Source: Isoetes taiwanensis (taxonomy: Eukaryota > Streptophyta > Lycopodiopsida > Isoetales > Isoetaceae). Taken from it: a stretch of DNA of 64,000 nucleotides. The translations under genes were made by a program, and so were the position numbers. The DNA lies in the NCBI GenBank assembly GCA_021234155.1, contig JAJEKV010000062.1, forward strand, positions 4,219,025 to 4,283,024, read 5' to 3'. The notes beneath the pieces were generated by a model that did not search any database, was not told the origin of the DNA, and saw only the letters and a program-made list of their open reading frames with translations. Below are positions 1 to 14,058 of this stretch, one piece after another; the stretch's first letter is position 1, and every line of letters starts with the position of its first letter.

Positions 1-3000
1 TACGGGGGCACAGACGGCGAGGTAGGTTGTCAATAGTCAGTATTTTCGTCAATCTCGCCCGACGTATTAAATTTCGGCAATATTCGCTCCGATTGGTTTC
101 ACAGATTGTTGTCATAACACAGATCTCTGAAATATTTGTTATAATATCGTCACTTGTTGTCGTTATTTGCGTCTCTGAATCCTTTTCTGTTTCTCCATGA
201 AAAGCGTCTGAAATAGCGGGCGTATCGCACAAAGACGCCAGACATCCGAAAGATGAATGCGCACGATCGATTCGGTGCCAGCCATTTGCCGGAGTTTCGC
301 CATCAAGGAACGCCAGGTCATTTCATATCCTCATTTATCAGTCAGCGTTGTGCTATGTTGATCTTCACAGATGATTACGAGGAAACAGCCAACCACCACA
401 GCAGCGAATGAATACCGGAAGATCAATTGGTCGGCACTTTACCGCGAATACATCAGAGCCTCCCACAAGAGTGAATGTTAACAACAGCGGCCCAGTTGTC
501 TGCGCCGTGACGTGATTTTTGCCAGTGCAGCGGGATTATGACGACTACATCTCTTATGTCGTTTTCATTGTCTGGTCAGCTGAAGCGAGATTCAGGCGTC
601 AGAGAAATATTCCGGATACGAAATGGAGACAGCAAATCGTCGCATATCTCAGGTTCATCAAATCTCTGTCTGGCCTCAGCCTTAAACTGCTTCTTTCAGA
701 ATGATGCGAAAGAATTAAAGTGTTAACTTTTCATCGTGAAAGCTGCAGACTCTCGGTCATAGAATATCCAAAGTCTTTTCGTGTGAGTATCAATATCTCA
801 AAACCTCAACATCGTGCTGTAGCCAGCGCATGCCATAATACTATTAATGACATGCAAATGCCAGTTGTCATTACGCTGCTGTGTCTTCGACGCGATATCA
901 GGTTAGTTTGCTATGCCGCGTGTCGAAAACTGGAATATCAAGTTTGCGCCACGTTATCACCAGAAAAGCGGTGTTCTTTGACCAAATCACAGAAAAGACA
1001 ATGGCTGTACAGCCGCGTGAACCTGGAAATGTTTTAGTCGACGGGCCGATTGCCTTACTTTTCGTGCCGCGTTAACAGTCGTACAGCTGTTGAAGATGCT
1101 CAGCATGATAAAAGTCTCATTCCTGCTTTATTCGTAATACAGTGAAGTATCCAGTTTTCTTATTACGGGTCGTTTTTCATTATTCGCTGATGTGCTGCAC
1201 TTTATCTGCATCTGACGGCAGTGAGCGTTAAAGATTGGAGCGATGCGTGCCGCGTTTGCCGGGGACTCACGGGGAGCGACTCAATGGGGAGTTTGCTGAT
1301 ATGCATGTGCCGATGCAAAGCAGTGCCAAGATAGATCAAAGAGTGAATAACACTACTGGCTAAAAATAAGACTCATACGCATACCGGTTCAGTTCGCTGG
1401 CGCGACCATTGAACACCAGTCGTTTTCCTCTCTGCGTAGATTTACCAGACATAAATTTCAAAAGAAAGCTCGCATTCAGCTTCGAAGCTGATTGAAATCA
1501 ACATTCTTTGAAGACAATGGAGTGTCTTCAGATAAAGTTTTAAATTTTAACACAGGGCACTTAGCAGCCGTTATCGTTTTTTCACGTTCATATTTTCGTG
1601 TTGTCGAGAGCGGGGATGCGCTGGGAGAAGGCGAAGGACATATTCTCTTCTGTTTCAGTGGCTGGTATTGCCGGTGCCGTTATAAGCGTCAGGTGCCGCA
1701 ACATGGGTGCTGGTCAGCAGACAACAGCAGCCCCTGTTTTCCGAGTGCTCCTTCTTCATTGGGTTACTTTTCTCAGTACTTTTGGTCGCTTTCTGCTATG
1801 TTCGCTATAAGCGTTTTAGCTTGCTGCTTTTGTTATATTTGAAGTTACCATCAGCATCACCGTAGCTGCCCGTTGGGATAAAGTCCATATGGAGATACGG
1901 AGTTCAGAAGAATCGTTAACGCAAAGTCGAGCGAATGAAGAAACCGTTATGCCAGCGTTAATGCCGCGTTTCATCAAATCTTGTCATTACGCTGCACAGG
2001 CCCATTGATTGTGTTACTGGCACGGGTGCCAGATACCGGAATGAATTGCTTTATGCGCCCCGACAGACAGTGCCTCCGTCTTCCAGTTATCGCAAAAATG
2101 TAAAGAGTAACTGGCTCAAATTGCCGTACCATATTATTGTCAATGCGATTGTTGCGTAGTCTTAAAAGCAATATTTATTTAAGGTGAATTACAGCCAGCA
2201 ACAAAGACAAAAACAACAGTATGACGAATTTTGCATACCAAACCCGCTGAGCAAACGGTTGGCCTTAAGCCCTTTCGCGGAGCCGGACGGCAGAAAGCGA
2301 TCAACAATGACAGCTGATTTGTCACGCCAAAAAAATTGCACGCGAAGTCTGCACTATCTCGAGACCAGATTTCAGTTCCCCACGTCCCCTGGCTGTGCTC
2401 AGAGTTCGTGCATCTTAAAGTTGCTCAACTGCCGCTGCCGTTAGCATTGTCATCAACCGTTCGTAGAAGAACCACCAAGTAGGTCTGCGCGACACAGCCA
2501 AGATAAATATGGTCAATCATATCAGATTGCATTTTTCATTGCAATTGGTAATTCATCTCTTCCGACTTTCACCATTTCAGCAACAAAGCTGTTACCTCAG
2601 CCCTGCTGTCAATTTTGCAGTAATACTCAACATCTGCTTCAACAGTTTCATATGCGTATCAATGGCCTCTCGCATTCCGCTTCTGCCGCACTTATGGCGA
2701 AAAACAAACCACCAGCCATCTTCCAGTCATCAGTGGTACTCAAACTGCTGCATATCGCCGGGTGCCACCATCCTTGCGCTCAGATGCTGCCGACAAGCAG
2801 CAGCCAGTTACCAGCACCTTCGAAATCTACCCTTTGGCGATTGCTGGCCACTCGAGTAGCTTATTCACCTTCAATAGTATCAACAGATATTTGTGAAGAG
2901 GCAGACATCATCACAATACTATAGCGCAAAATGGCATTCACTGCCATAGACATGTGCCGCACGCCTCTTTGGGTTTATCAGTTGCCGTGGTGTTGTCGTT

Positions 3001-3020
3001 CGGCTTCCGCTCTTCCCGGC
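1..3020. other. Outer end of noisy left arm; no partner inside window
   Basis: The left arm is a degraded reverse complement of the right arm, and base 3,193 pairs with base 64,000. Everything further left should therefore copy DNA beyond the right edge of this window, downstream of the kinase gene. I see no recognisable gene. The small open frames show no domain and no consistent frame. The text has the same broken quality as the rest of the left arm, with short plausible words interrupted by GCC/CAG-rich strings. That this is 3' flank of the kinase gene is inference. Confidence 0.5.
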
Positions 3021-3029
3021 AATAAATTT

Positions 3030-6000
3030 GTGTAGCTGCTGGCATGGAGGCCTGAGTAATGCAGTTGCCATTCGCTTCGACAACTCGCCTTCTCGAAATG
3101 CTTCATCACGCGCCTCAAGCTGAAAGTTACGGCAAGTCGCTGCTCAATAATGTTAAGTTGGGGACGCGATTACGTACCATATTAAAGCTCACCAAACACA
3201 AAACATAATTAAGCAGAGAGGCTCAAGCCGTTAGCTAAGAATTACTATATAATTCACTATGTCATAATAGCCGTGTTGTTTTCTACATAATTGACAATCT
3301 CGGAGTAGTTCAATCTTCGGTACCGCATCTGGTGATCGCGCCTCACAGCGGGAGTTAAACTGAATTTGATCAAACGGCTTGCTGCAGATATGGCAAATAA
3401 ATATTGCCGCTAGATTTATACAAAAATGGGTTGCGGCAAAGAAGAAACAGTTATCAATCATCTTAAGTAGCGTCTGGTGATGTCCACCGCATGACTGAAG
3501 AAGGCTTTTCGCACCTATTTCCCACGCACGTTACCACTTCCCACGCATGCCATGTGCGTTATACCCAAAGCTGTTACAGCTCAGCAATTGTCACAAGTAA
3601 ATTCAGGTGATTTTCATTCATTGTGACTTCAGCCTCACTTTCACGTGCATGGGCCATGTCGCTAAAGGCAGCTAATGGAGAGTTGTCGCGATAAAATGAA
3701 TCAAATGGTGAATAATCGCCGACAGCCGCTTCAGCTTGTCGTCTTCATATCTCAAGTACGCTGAAAAGTGCATTTAACACTCTGATGCCCATTATTTCTA
3801 GTTTTAGAAGAGATAATATGAACATAAGAAAAATGAGATACTGCCTGCGTATTTCGGTTGCGAGTTTGAGATGGCGAGGACACCGTTTAGCATTCAAGAG
3901 CGAATCAACGCTTTATGGCATTCGCACGCCGCAGAAGTTCATATGGGTCAGAAAGCCGTTAACATGCTGCAGACACAGCGGGTCATCATCGTATTTACGA
4001 TTTGAGGCATTACCCACCAGATAGAGGTTCGCTTCACCAACATGGCTGTGATCAACATATGAAGGTGCATTACGGACATCTTCACTATTGTACCGCATTG
4101 TATAACCTCAGCAATAAAGTTCGCCGTTTCTGTGTGTAATTTCGCAAATTTTCAGCTTAAAGACATATGCAGCAAAAGACCCGAAGAAGAAGTGTCTATG
4201 TCTCATTTCAACACCTCCTGACACCGAAAATCACATCTGCATCGAGATACAGACGCGGATGACGCAATATCAGCAACGCCCAGAGGCTTCGAGCATTTGA
4301 CGGATTTCCAGACCTTAAAGCCTGCCTGCAGATTCATTGCTCATCCTCGGTGAGTCCTTTCCTGCCGGGAGTTGAAGAAAATTCCAAGTCACTCTTCCGC
4401 ACGAATAAAGCAAAATATTGTACCACACAGCACAGTCAGACAGAAGGTAAACAGCCAAACTCCGCGCCATGCTGTCATCAACATTTCCAGCATCGCCATT
4501 AACCTTCACCTGAAGTGATTTCAGCGAGATGGTAAAGCCTCAACCTTCGCACACGCGGAAATGAAATGTTCAGATACAGGTCGACATTCAAACAGTTCAA
4601 GAAGCTGCGTACTGATCTGAGATTTAACTGACTACTTGAGATGATCCATTTGAAGCATTTATATGCGTCCTTCTTGCCGTTATTTACTTCAGCAAATCTC
4701 ATCATCTTCAAATTACCAAGGAAGTTTGCCTCCGTATTTCGAGCCGTATCACTCGGCCAGAAAGAAATACCGTGTTCAGGCACACCAATAATGCTGCGAT
4801 GGTCTGCTGACGTACCAAATTCCTCTCCGAGACACCCGAAAGCCTGGCGCATAAGCCAAAATTTCACCGTGACGCCGGTTTTACCGGCGAATATGAGCCC
4901 GCATAACGACGCCGCATGATCCAGCTGCAGAAGTTCGAAATGTTCTTGCCTTCGTATGTAATCTGAAAGCCACGTTCAGACGCTAACGCAAGCGGCAGCC
5001 AGTGCCAACTGGTACAGCAGCATTGGCTGGCTAAGCAAAGCTTGGCCAGCTTCATTGGTTCGGCGAAAGGGTACACTGGCCTTAAGAACACTTTTGCAAA
5101 AAATTTTTACAGTCGCCTCGCTTTTTATGTCACACAAATAATCAATGGCTGCGCACCATCTTCCCCGTAAAACAGGGTCTCACTGTGCCAATCACTAAAT
5201 GGGCTGCTATAAGGTTTCGATTATACCGCATTTGCATAGTCAGATTCTGACCGGCAGACGCCAGCAATGCATCATCCGCAATGCCGATGCACTGCAGCAA
5301 GAACATTGCACTGGGGTGATTATGCTGAATGAAGATTTTCATACTATACCGACCTTTGCCAGTGCTATCATTCGTTGCATGCAGTTGCATGCCATTTTCG
5401 GGATCTTTCGCCGCAGCAAAGTTTCAAGATACTGGGAATTCGAAAAAGAAGAGGCAGACGCGCAAAGTCTTCACATTGTAGTTTATGCGCCAAAAACGCG
5501 ATGTTTTGTATTAGTCATACCAGCGTTACGCATTTTCCGTATCTCTCATGCCGTTCCGAGTTGCTTTCAGTGTCAGCACAGCGGAATGTATCCACAATTT
5601 AAGCGAAACCCAGATCAAACAGAAATAAACAACCTTTCTCTACCACTGCCGTTGTTAATCTTCAGCATAGTATATTCACGCGGGAAGATGCGATTTTACC
5701 TCTGGAAAGTCACGAAATGGTCATTGTTCAAAGTTTTCGACATGCTGATATGCATCACCAGACCTCGTAGCCAGAAGTTCACGAGCCGGTTTTTCTGCTC
5801 GAGTCAGAATAAGCAAATTACGCAAACCATGGTTACAGGCGGCAAATTTACGCAAACAAAAGAGTCATAAAATATAGCTTACAATCGCGACATAACGCAG
5901 GTGGAATTTACTAACACGAAGCGATCATTGCCGAGTTCGCAAGCTGCTCAGTTTTATTTCTCGTTCATTGCATTATCATTTACGTTCGGTCAATCATTCG

Positions 6001-9000
6001 AGTACCTTCGAATTCGCCTTCAAAGATAACCTCTTGTCCAAGATGATGAAAAACTATATTATTACAGTCGTGACACGAGGAAACTCACATCTTCGCAATG
6101 CCTATGCTAGCACTGGAGCGGGGACCACGCCGAGCCCGCACTAACAATTCTTCCTGCTTCATTCAGATACACCTCTGGGAGATACCGTTCTTCCACAGTA
6201 CCCCAGCATTCCCGGACAGAGTTTACACCTGCCATCAGTTATTTCATGCACCAGCTCAAGATTCAAAATGACTCCTTGCCGAAATACTGAGCCGTATTGA
6301 AGGTTAACCCTTCACATAGGTTCTCCATTTAGTTGCACTGATACCTCAAAATGGAGTAAGCATCTACCTAAAATTTCATACCTCAAAGATGCCAATATAA
6401 AGTTTCCGTCAAGACCACTCATTCAATTGTTGTAAACATAAGGATGAGATAGTACTGTACTGTCTTCGCCTCTTGGAATATTTCCGAAAAAGAATAGAGT
6501 ATGGAACTAAGTATTCCGTAGTTTCATGCAAATGAATCATCGCCATTGGGGAGACACATCAATATAAAGATTGGTTTTAAATATGTTGGTTTCATATTGT
6601 CATTTCATATAGAGAATCTGCCAACTCAGTAGTCATGCCATTTTAAAGGCTTGTACGGCGCCTTCAACAAGCCGTTCTCTTCGCAATAGAGGTCGGTGAT
6701 AGTTCTCGTGCCAGAGAGCTTAGGTGCTGACGCCACCGACCAGTTATGCTGAAGACCTGCTGGTTCAGCAGCAAACCGCTCGGTAACGCATCTGCCAGTC
6801 ATGTTGTGAATGGCACGACAACCATCGAATAATTACTTTACCTAAATGGTTCATTTCCCGGAACAAATAACCGCCAGCTTACGTTGAAAACCGAGACAGA
6901 TAAAGGCCGCGCAATTTAAGACAATACTGAACATGAGTAAACAATCTTACAGAATCAGCAGTTCTCTTCCACCGTCTCATCAGACGGATGCCTGTCAACT
7001 GAACAGCGAAAAGATCGATTTCCGTTATCATCCCGAGAAAATCGAGTCTGTCAGTTCGGGCTGATGGCAGGCAAGAATGTCGCCAGTTGTCGATCTGTAA
7101 TTTTGATTACTGAACAGCTCCCGAAGCGTAATGCCATTACCTGCTAATGTACTAAGAACAGCAGTAAACTCAAGAAAGACAAAAGTTAATATCAGAAAAC
7201 TCCCCGCATGTCGCTAATGCCTGCTTTACAAATAAGACAGCCCAAATTCCCTCGCAGTGTCCACATAATTTGTGCACATACTGTAAAGAGCAAGGCCTTG
7301 TCTCACCAACAGTATCAGTCTTCCTCAATACCCCATACTTCTGTTCAAAATCACTCATTTTCCTTCAAACTTTTTTCTCGCTATCTTCAATCTTCGCTTC
7401 CTTCGTCCACCGCAATGGGCTCCATCTCTTTACCGGATCTGTAGTGAGTCCGCGAGCCGGGATTCCCTGCCCTCATCTTCTGTTCGGCCCACTGTAAGCC
7501 TCTTTCGAACAAATCATCTAAGATACATTCGCCGGTGTATTGATGCCGCCACTCAAGCTGGCCGCACGCAGCAATGTTGTCAGCAGTTATATGTCTTCTG
7601 TTAAATCATCACTGTTACGCCGATACCCGTTACTTCCATCAACCACCGACAAATAGCTCTGCTTGCCAGTACGCGTACCGACACATAACATGCCTGCCGA
7701 CTGGTCAACACGTCACCGCCTATCTCCGTAACACTAATACTACATCCTATCGCGCCGCCTTGCCAGCTCGAGCCACTTCGAGAGGCATGTCACAAAAATA
7801 ACGGGTGAGCGATGATTTTCATCTGGAAAGTTAACAGTTCTTTCCACCGGCTTCCGCAACAGCGTGAAGGTCTGTAATGACCTCAGACCAACTCTGCTGT
7901 TGGCTGCATCGTGAGCCGCCTGACAGGCCGGCAATACTCGCGCCCTGACGTTTTATTGCCATTACATTACCCGTTATTGGAGCGATTCAATGCTGCTTGG
8001 AGAGAGCTGCCATCGTCTCTAAATATCAAAGGTGACGAAGGTGTTGGTTTAAATAAGCGATAGAAAAGAGAAAAGAAAAATAAAAGTGTCTATCGCAGAT
8101 TCTCACGAAATCCAAGCTCATTCCTCAAAGTTACAGCACTGCCCAGGAGATCCGGTGACTTCCGACGATCCTCGAGCTGGCATTCGGTGAAGAAGTACTG
8201 ATGTCGCCCGCCAGCCCATTGTCCTTCAAAACGCGTAGACATCCCGAATACGCCGCAATGAAATCGACACTTTGTATAAACAGCGAGACTTTCTAGAACT
8301 TTGCGCGCTGTTTCAGAAAGCCACAATATCTGCGCGCGAAAGCCAGAATCGCTCACGCGTCGTCAGCCCCGGCGTAATTTTGCATGGCTCGACTCAGCAC
8401 AGTACTGCGCCGTTGATTCGGTTCAACTTCATCCCCAATTTTGTTGCACTGATAAAAGATATCCCATGCAGTAGACAAATCCGGTTTACTGGCGACAAGG
8501 TCAATACAGCATGGGATGTGCCCGATTATTTATACCCTCACTTACAGCGGTTAAATCAAAGTTTACTCGCTTAAAAGCATTGGTACAAAAGCCTGAATAT
8601 TCCAGATGGTGCTCAGGTAAGGGTGATTTGTCATCCTGGTTGTGCGCACATGTCAAGTTTGTCAAACAACGCAAGTGTTCCGTCATCCGCGTTGTGTTCA
8701 TCATGTTTACCACAACGCGACAGTGCCGGCACGGGGCCGCAGATCGGTTACGCGAGCACACATGTCGAAGTTTGTTGTCGCGTATCCACACTTACGCCCC
8801 ATTCGCACATTCATCAACTCCGCATATGTGACAAGTTGCACACTCCTACTATATACCACCGGCAGAAAATAAAGTTATTCCAGCGGTGCCTTCTACACGC
8901 CATGGGTTAAACCTCAACAATCATTTAGCGTAATAAGATGCATAAAGAAGCGAAAGAGAAGAAGCTGTGCCTATGTTTTCAAGAGCGACATGAGTGAGCC

Positions 9001-10447
9001 GATAAGAAGCATATTTCAGCTAAACATTGTGTCTAAGATAATGGCATCGTTCACTACTTCAAACAAGAGCCAAAACTCCTTTCATACCAAAGTTTTGAGT
9101 TGCCACCCTTAAAAATCGTTAGTAGCTGCCGGTTCAATTTCACGTACTTCGTCATCCAGTGCGGTGCCAACAACCGAATGTATCACATTCGTGCCAGTCA
9201 GCTGTGGCAACTCAAAATTGCAAAGCTTTACAAACCTCAGCACATCAGCTTAACGAAGTCCTTTCTGCAGCACATGTTATCTTTTCCTTACGCACAGTAG
9301 CGTCGCGATCAAGTGCCATTAGTTCACCACACAACAAAGGAACCGAGAAAATATTACAGCCGGGTTCTCTCAGAGATTTGCGTTGTTATGTTTGTCGTTT
9401 TTAGAATATTTTGCAATTATAATAAGATGAGTGATATAACATAAGATGAGGCTCTCGGTGCACTTCCTTAGCTTCAGATGGACCGACAAACATTCGCGTG
9501 TGGCAACCAGTATTGCCACTAAATCAACTCCATAATAGCGGGTCGCCTCAAGTATAGGCCAGAGAACTAATGGCCAGCTAAAGCTCAAAACCTCTTTAGT
9601 TGGGTGAGAATAGTCAGCACTCCCCGATATCTCTCTGTGCATAACTCCTTGCCTCAGATAAGCCAGCCTCTTCCAAGCACTCCATCAGGAGTTCAAAGGC
9701 ATGGCTGGCGATACAGTACAGAAAAACGCCATGTTCGTCGTGCCGCCATAATCTTGAGTTGTAGCGTCAGCATCTTCAGAATGCCCCGCCAGGTGCCGGT
9801 CGCTAGGCGACCATCAAATATACCGCAGTGAAAGTTCTGTCTTCGGTTATCCGTGCGAAATATAACATGTGATGTTACATCTGTGCTTCCGAACGCATAC
9901 CAAGCGACATATGTCGTTTTCGTTTTAAAGATCCCGGTATTAATACCGTACTCTGTGTTCAACTTCAAAACAGCGTTTGGCTCAGCGCGCAGTTTGCCGT
10001 TATGATCAACGACGTATACCTGGCAAGTTTATCTTCGCTGACATCAATGGGGACGAGCCACCATGCTGTTAATATAACATGTTTTGGCAGTGCCGGCTTG
10101 GTCTATGAAGTAATTATCGCTACGGTAAGAGTGAAGAAAACTACTGTTTCATAATGGGCGCTGGCAGTACTGTCTTAGTCAAAGCTTTTCCGTGCGAAAC
10201 TTCGCTTCACTGCGTCAAAGTTCATTTCCGTCGTTATCTTTAGCCGCTGCCAGCGTAATTTCTATTTCACTTCCCGGTCAACTGTTAAGTATTGCGCCAC
10301 CAGCGCGTGTCGGCAATGTCTTCATATGAGCAGTGTTTTAACAATAAAGTACAACAGCGGCTATTGTCAATGCCTTACATTACTGGAACGCCAGTTTATC
10401 ATTCAGCGCGACTTGCAGTGAGATGCCGATGAATGTCTTTTATTACG
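3030..10447 (-). pseudogene. Noisy inverted copy of the MAP3K-epsilon kinase gene
   Basis: On the minus strand this interval repeats exons and introns of the kinase gene at 55,367-63,892 in the same order. Clear matches: 3,400-3,450 with 63,730-63,780 (intron end and start of an exon); 5,142-5,400 with 61,440-61,690 (two exons and their introns); 8,440-8,530 with 57,580-57,680; 10,055-10,440 with 55,375-55,800 (first two coding exons). Near 3,040-3,120, reverse-complemented, it resembles the family's C-terminal segment (EERRDGQ...KQMAT), which in the right arm lies beyond 64,000. The counterpart of the start codon falls near 10,445. Reading frames are destroyed by deletions and substitutions, equally in exons and introns. 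It cannot encode a protein as written. I regard it as a low-quality second reading of the same locus; a true decayed duplicate is the alternative. Confidence 0.9.
6719..6815 (-). pseudogene. Noisy copy of the intronic atpH fragment
   Basis: This stretch aligns, reverse-complemented, with the plastid atpH fragment at 59,712-59,800. The flanks align too: 6,835-6,870 with about 59,620-59,660, and 6,880-6,950 with about 59,490-59,570. The plastid insertion is therefore present in both arms, so the arms were copied from each other after it arrived. Confidence 0.6.
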
Positions 10448-12609
10448 ATGCGCAAGTATGTTTATAACGCCGTTCAGATTACCTTCTAAATTCATTATTA
10501 CCAGGTAATCTCGTTCTCTTTCCAGACAATTTTCAGATATCGGTCGAATAAAATTTATAAACATAGCAAAATGTTGTCAATGCGTTTAAGACAGGAATGT
10601 TACAGCCCCGAGCAGTGTCGTTGCTCGATACCAAGTTCAGCTGTTTATTCAGATTCAACAGCGCAACAGGACTATAAAGGGCACAACAACCAGGCGAAAG
10701 GCATAATGTGTTTCAGCCAGCAGCCGACCACGATTTCGCCAGAACGAGTGCAGTTGAACCCCGAATTTCTCGAATAATTCGGCCTTCGAATTATTACCCA
10801 CATCCTTTTGTGCCGCTCAACCTCGCCTCTAATACAGTTGATCCGCAGAAAAATTGTCAGTAACTTCTGAATATTTGCGAACGGATCACCATCTCATTTT
10901 ACAGTTCACCAATGGCAAATGTCCTGTTAATCGCAGGTACCAATGCTTTACTGTCGTAGTGCAGGAAGCCACAGACGAATTTGCCGGCGCCGCTTCTGCG
11001 TCTCAACCATTTTCTGTCTTTTTTCAACTTGCGTCAGGCTTAAGAGCGCAGCCAGCAGTTGTTGGTCGACAGCCTACCCATAGTCTTTATCATTTCAGCA
11101 ACAACGCCGTCACAGGTGTTAAGCAGACGCAATGTTAAAACCTTATAATGGTTGACATGCTTCATTTGGTGTCATAAAGTGTGCCAACTGTTTTTACAGC
11201 CGCCAAAGCCGCCGTAGCCGCTGGGATCGCATCGGATGTCGGTTCGCCACTGCCCCATTATTAACCTCGCCGCATTGCGATTATGTATAATCGGCAGATG
11301 TCGATGTCTCATCGCTGCTGTTTTCCCAAACCTTGGGGCTGGGGCCTTAACTGCAGTAATACTGTATTTAAAACCATAGGCCGCGGGATCTATGCAAAAT
11401 CACATCTCCATTCATTCCACATTGGAAATGCATTTTAGCGACGCGAGCGCCATCATCTGCTTCAGTTCATTTTCCGGGGATACGAAGTGTTTACGTAAGC
11501 AGTCTGTAGCGATCACCTTTTATTTGTCAACGGTTGTTTTTCCACCGTGCTTGACCATTTCACAGGCCAGCATGCCACAGCCCCCAATGTTCTCGGTGTT
11601 TTCGGTTAAAGCGTATTCCCAAGTCCGTTAACAGACGAGATTTAGCGCAAATCAAGGCAAGTTTTAGCGTAGCCCGCCTACCAACACATTTCACACTTCA
11701 AGAAAATAAAGCCTGAGCAGATTTTACCACCACGCTACGGTGCGGCCAACCAAAAACAATCAACTCATTTCAATAGTGGCTACCTGATACTACCAAAACC
11801 CTCTCATATCCAAAGAATGATGGTCATCTTCAAATACGCATCCAGCTGGGCCTTTCAGCGTCTACCTGTAAACACACACTGTTTGCCGGCACGGTCAGCC
11901 TGACAGTTACGCGCAAATGCCACCGCGGGGCTCCAGCCTCGAGGCCAGCCCCGTGCCCTGTGCCGTCTTCATCAGTATAGTATATTTCTTCCGACCCATC
12001 TCCGGTTCACTGGGATTTTATTTGCATTCAAATCGCCATCTCTTCCTGTCAATATGCTTTTCATCGTCTCACTAAATCGTTTCATGGCTGGCATTCATCC
12101 AGCCTGCCGCTATCTTTTACAGTGGGCCTTAGCTGTGAGCATGATGCTTGCTTGCTTGCGATATATGTATGTCAAGGTGCGCATATTTATCGCCGCCCTT
12201 TGCCGCAGATGTAGCGATGCTGGCCGTAAACAGTTCCACGATTTCTCCATCTGCCGGTCACGCTGAGCAGTCGGTGCTGTGTTTTGCTGGGGAAAATGAA
12301 TGAAACAGAGTTTTCATGGCTCCCGACATTACAAAACCAAACTATAACGAGGCCGTTATAAACTGCCAACAAGCTTCACATAAGTGCCTTTTTTATCACG
12401 TGAGACGTCAGTGGGGGATTGCTTAAATGCAGTTTATTAACCACGGTGGCGAGCACCTCACATTGCTGACTCACCAGCAGATGGGGCACACCGCGAAACC
12501 GGACGACCGCATCTACCTCACCGCCTACCGACATTACTGGTCATCACGTCGCGAAGAGGCGTCATTCAAGCGCGGGTCAAAACGTATCGCACAAACAACA
12601 TCTTAATCG
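10448..12609. other. Noisy copy of the region upstream of the kinase gene
   Basis: By position this should correspond to about 52,590-55,366 in reverse. The interval is markedly shorter than its partner and I could not find clear word matches through most of it. It may be the most damaged part of the arm or contain a local rearrangement. I see no gene in it. Confidence 0.4.
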
Positions 12610-14058
12610 TTAAGGGCCTGGTTATATCTTGTGCCACTTTGGCTTCTCATAGCTGGGTTTCCATTCCCGCCATTTTTCAAAATATTAAAGCCTCCACTTT
12701 AAGCCTTCTGCCATGCGGGGACTTGAACTCAGGTAAGTTCTTTTGAAAGATTATTTTACTGCTAAAATTACTGGTGGGGGGTCCCGTCAAGACTGAGTCT
12801 TTATAGCAAATTTAAACTATTGAAGGCGCGAATTTTTCGGTAGTAGGAGAAGGGATAAGCCGCCAAAGGCAGCTGCACTTTGAAATGTTCGTATTTTTAC
12901 CATACTAAGCGGTATCTCTTCGCATGACGCAGTTACAATTCATAATTGGTATTGAACACTGCAAATTAGATGTGAATGCTCTTTTAAACAAGATTTATGC
13001 AAACGCTAAAGACTTTGTCGTAGCCACAGCACTGCCAGCTGGTAACAATGGCTTCTGTTACAATAATAAGACGCATACAAATGTCCACGCGCGATATTTA
13101 AATACGCAATCACCGCCGACGGCCGTGCGTCACGAACGCCCATTGACGCATAGCGCAATGCCCGTTGATACTGTTCCGTTACTTCAGATCGTTACGTTGT
13201 ATAATGAAACACGCCGTTGTTTTCGATGGCAGATGCCATTTCAAAGCGAAGTTACCGGCGGCGTGATTGATGCCGCCAGCCCGCCGAAGACGTAATGTAC
13301 TGGATGTTACATGTAATTTAGGTAGTCGGTGAATGCCATACGTAATATTGTTTCGACCTCTACGCGCCGCATGCGAGCATTTAGCCGTAAGTTTGCCCAG
13401 TTGTAGTTCTGCTGCTGTTAAGTCATGTGTCAATATGACCGCGTAAGCCACCGATATTTGAGGCCGTAGAGATAGACTGAATTCAGTGGCCGCGAGCTTA
13501 GTAATAGTAAGCTTGATCTATCGCAGCCGCATCGGTAAGTAGGAGCAATTAGCCTTGTTTTGGTAAAGCTGGCGTATATTTGTGTTGTTCTATATTTGAT
13601 GGTTTTATATGTTATCATGAATTTGTTAATGTTTTTCGAATATTTATTTTTTAAACAAAAACAAAATTAACATCTTCCATAATACAATCAAACAAAAATT
13701 TCATCACCTTCCGCCGTATCAGTTCGTAAATGAACAAGCCAACTGCTCAATATCGCAGCCAAAATAACAGAGGCCATTATTTTACTGGCGTAGAGATTGT
13801 GAAAAACACCTCAGCCCTCATTACGGTGCCAAAATTGCAACGCCGGCTTTGGGGTATATGCCATGCCGACTTGCGCCTCAAGCAGCGCCGCACAAATTGT
13901 ACAGCCGCACTGGTGCTGAGCATACTATAACATGGAATAGCCCGCCAGCCCGTGTCGTTTGAAAGCAACAATTATTAATGAAGTAAAACATAATGTGGCG
14001 ACAGTAGTTATGATGCCAGTGTCTGGCGCGAACAGAAAAGCCGCGATGAAGCGAAGTC
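12610..14058 (-). repeat. Noisy inverted copy of 51,012-52,585
   Basis: Reverse-complemented, the right-arm text is followed almost word by word: 12,610-12,960 with 52,250-52,585 (shared words include TTTGAAAGATTATTTT and GTCTTTATAGCAAATTTAAA), and 13,790-13,995 with 51,075-51,290 (shared words include ACTATAACATGGAATA and GCAACAATTATTAATGAAGT). Between shared words the left copy has missing or replaced bases. No gene is readable. Confidence 0.9.

Noticed and set aside
3231-3461. Minus-strand frame resembling a small membrane protein (CINLAAIFICHICSK)
   Set aside because: It is the noisy copy of the intron and exon boundary at about 63,700-63,900, where the same phrase is translated intron sequence.
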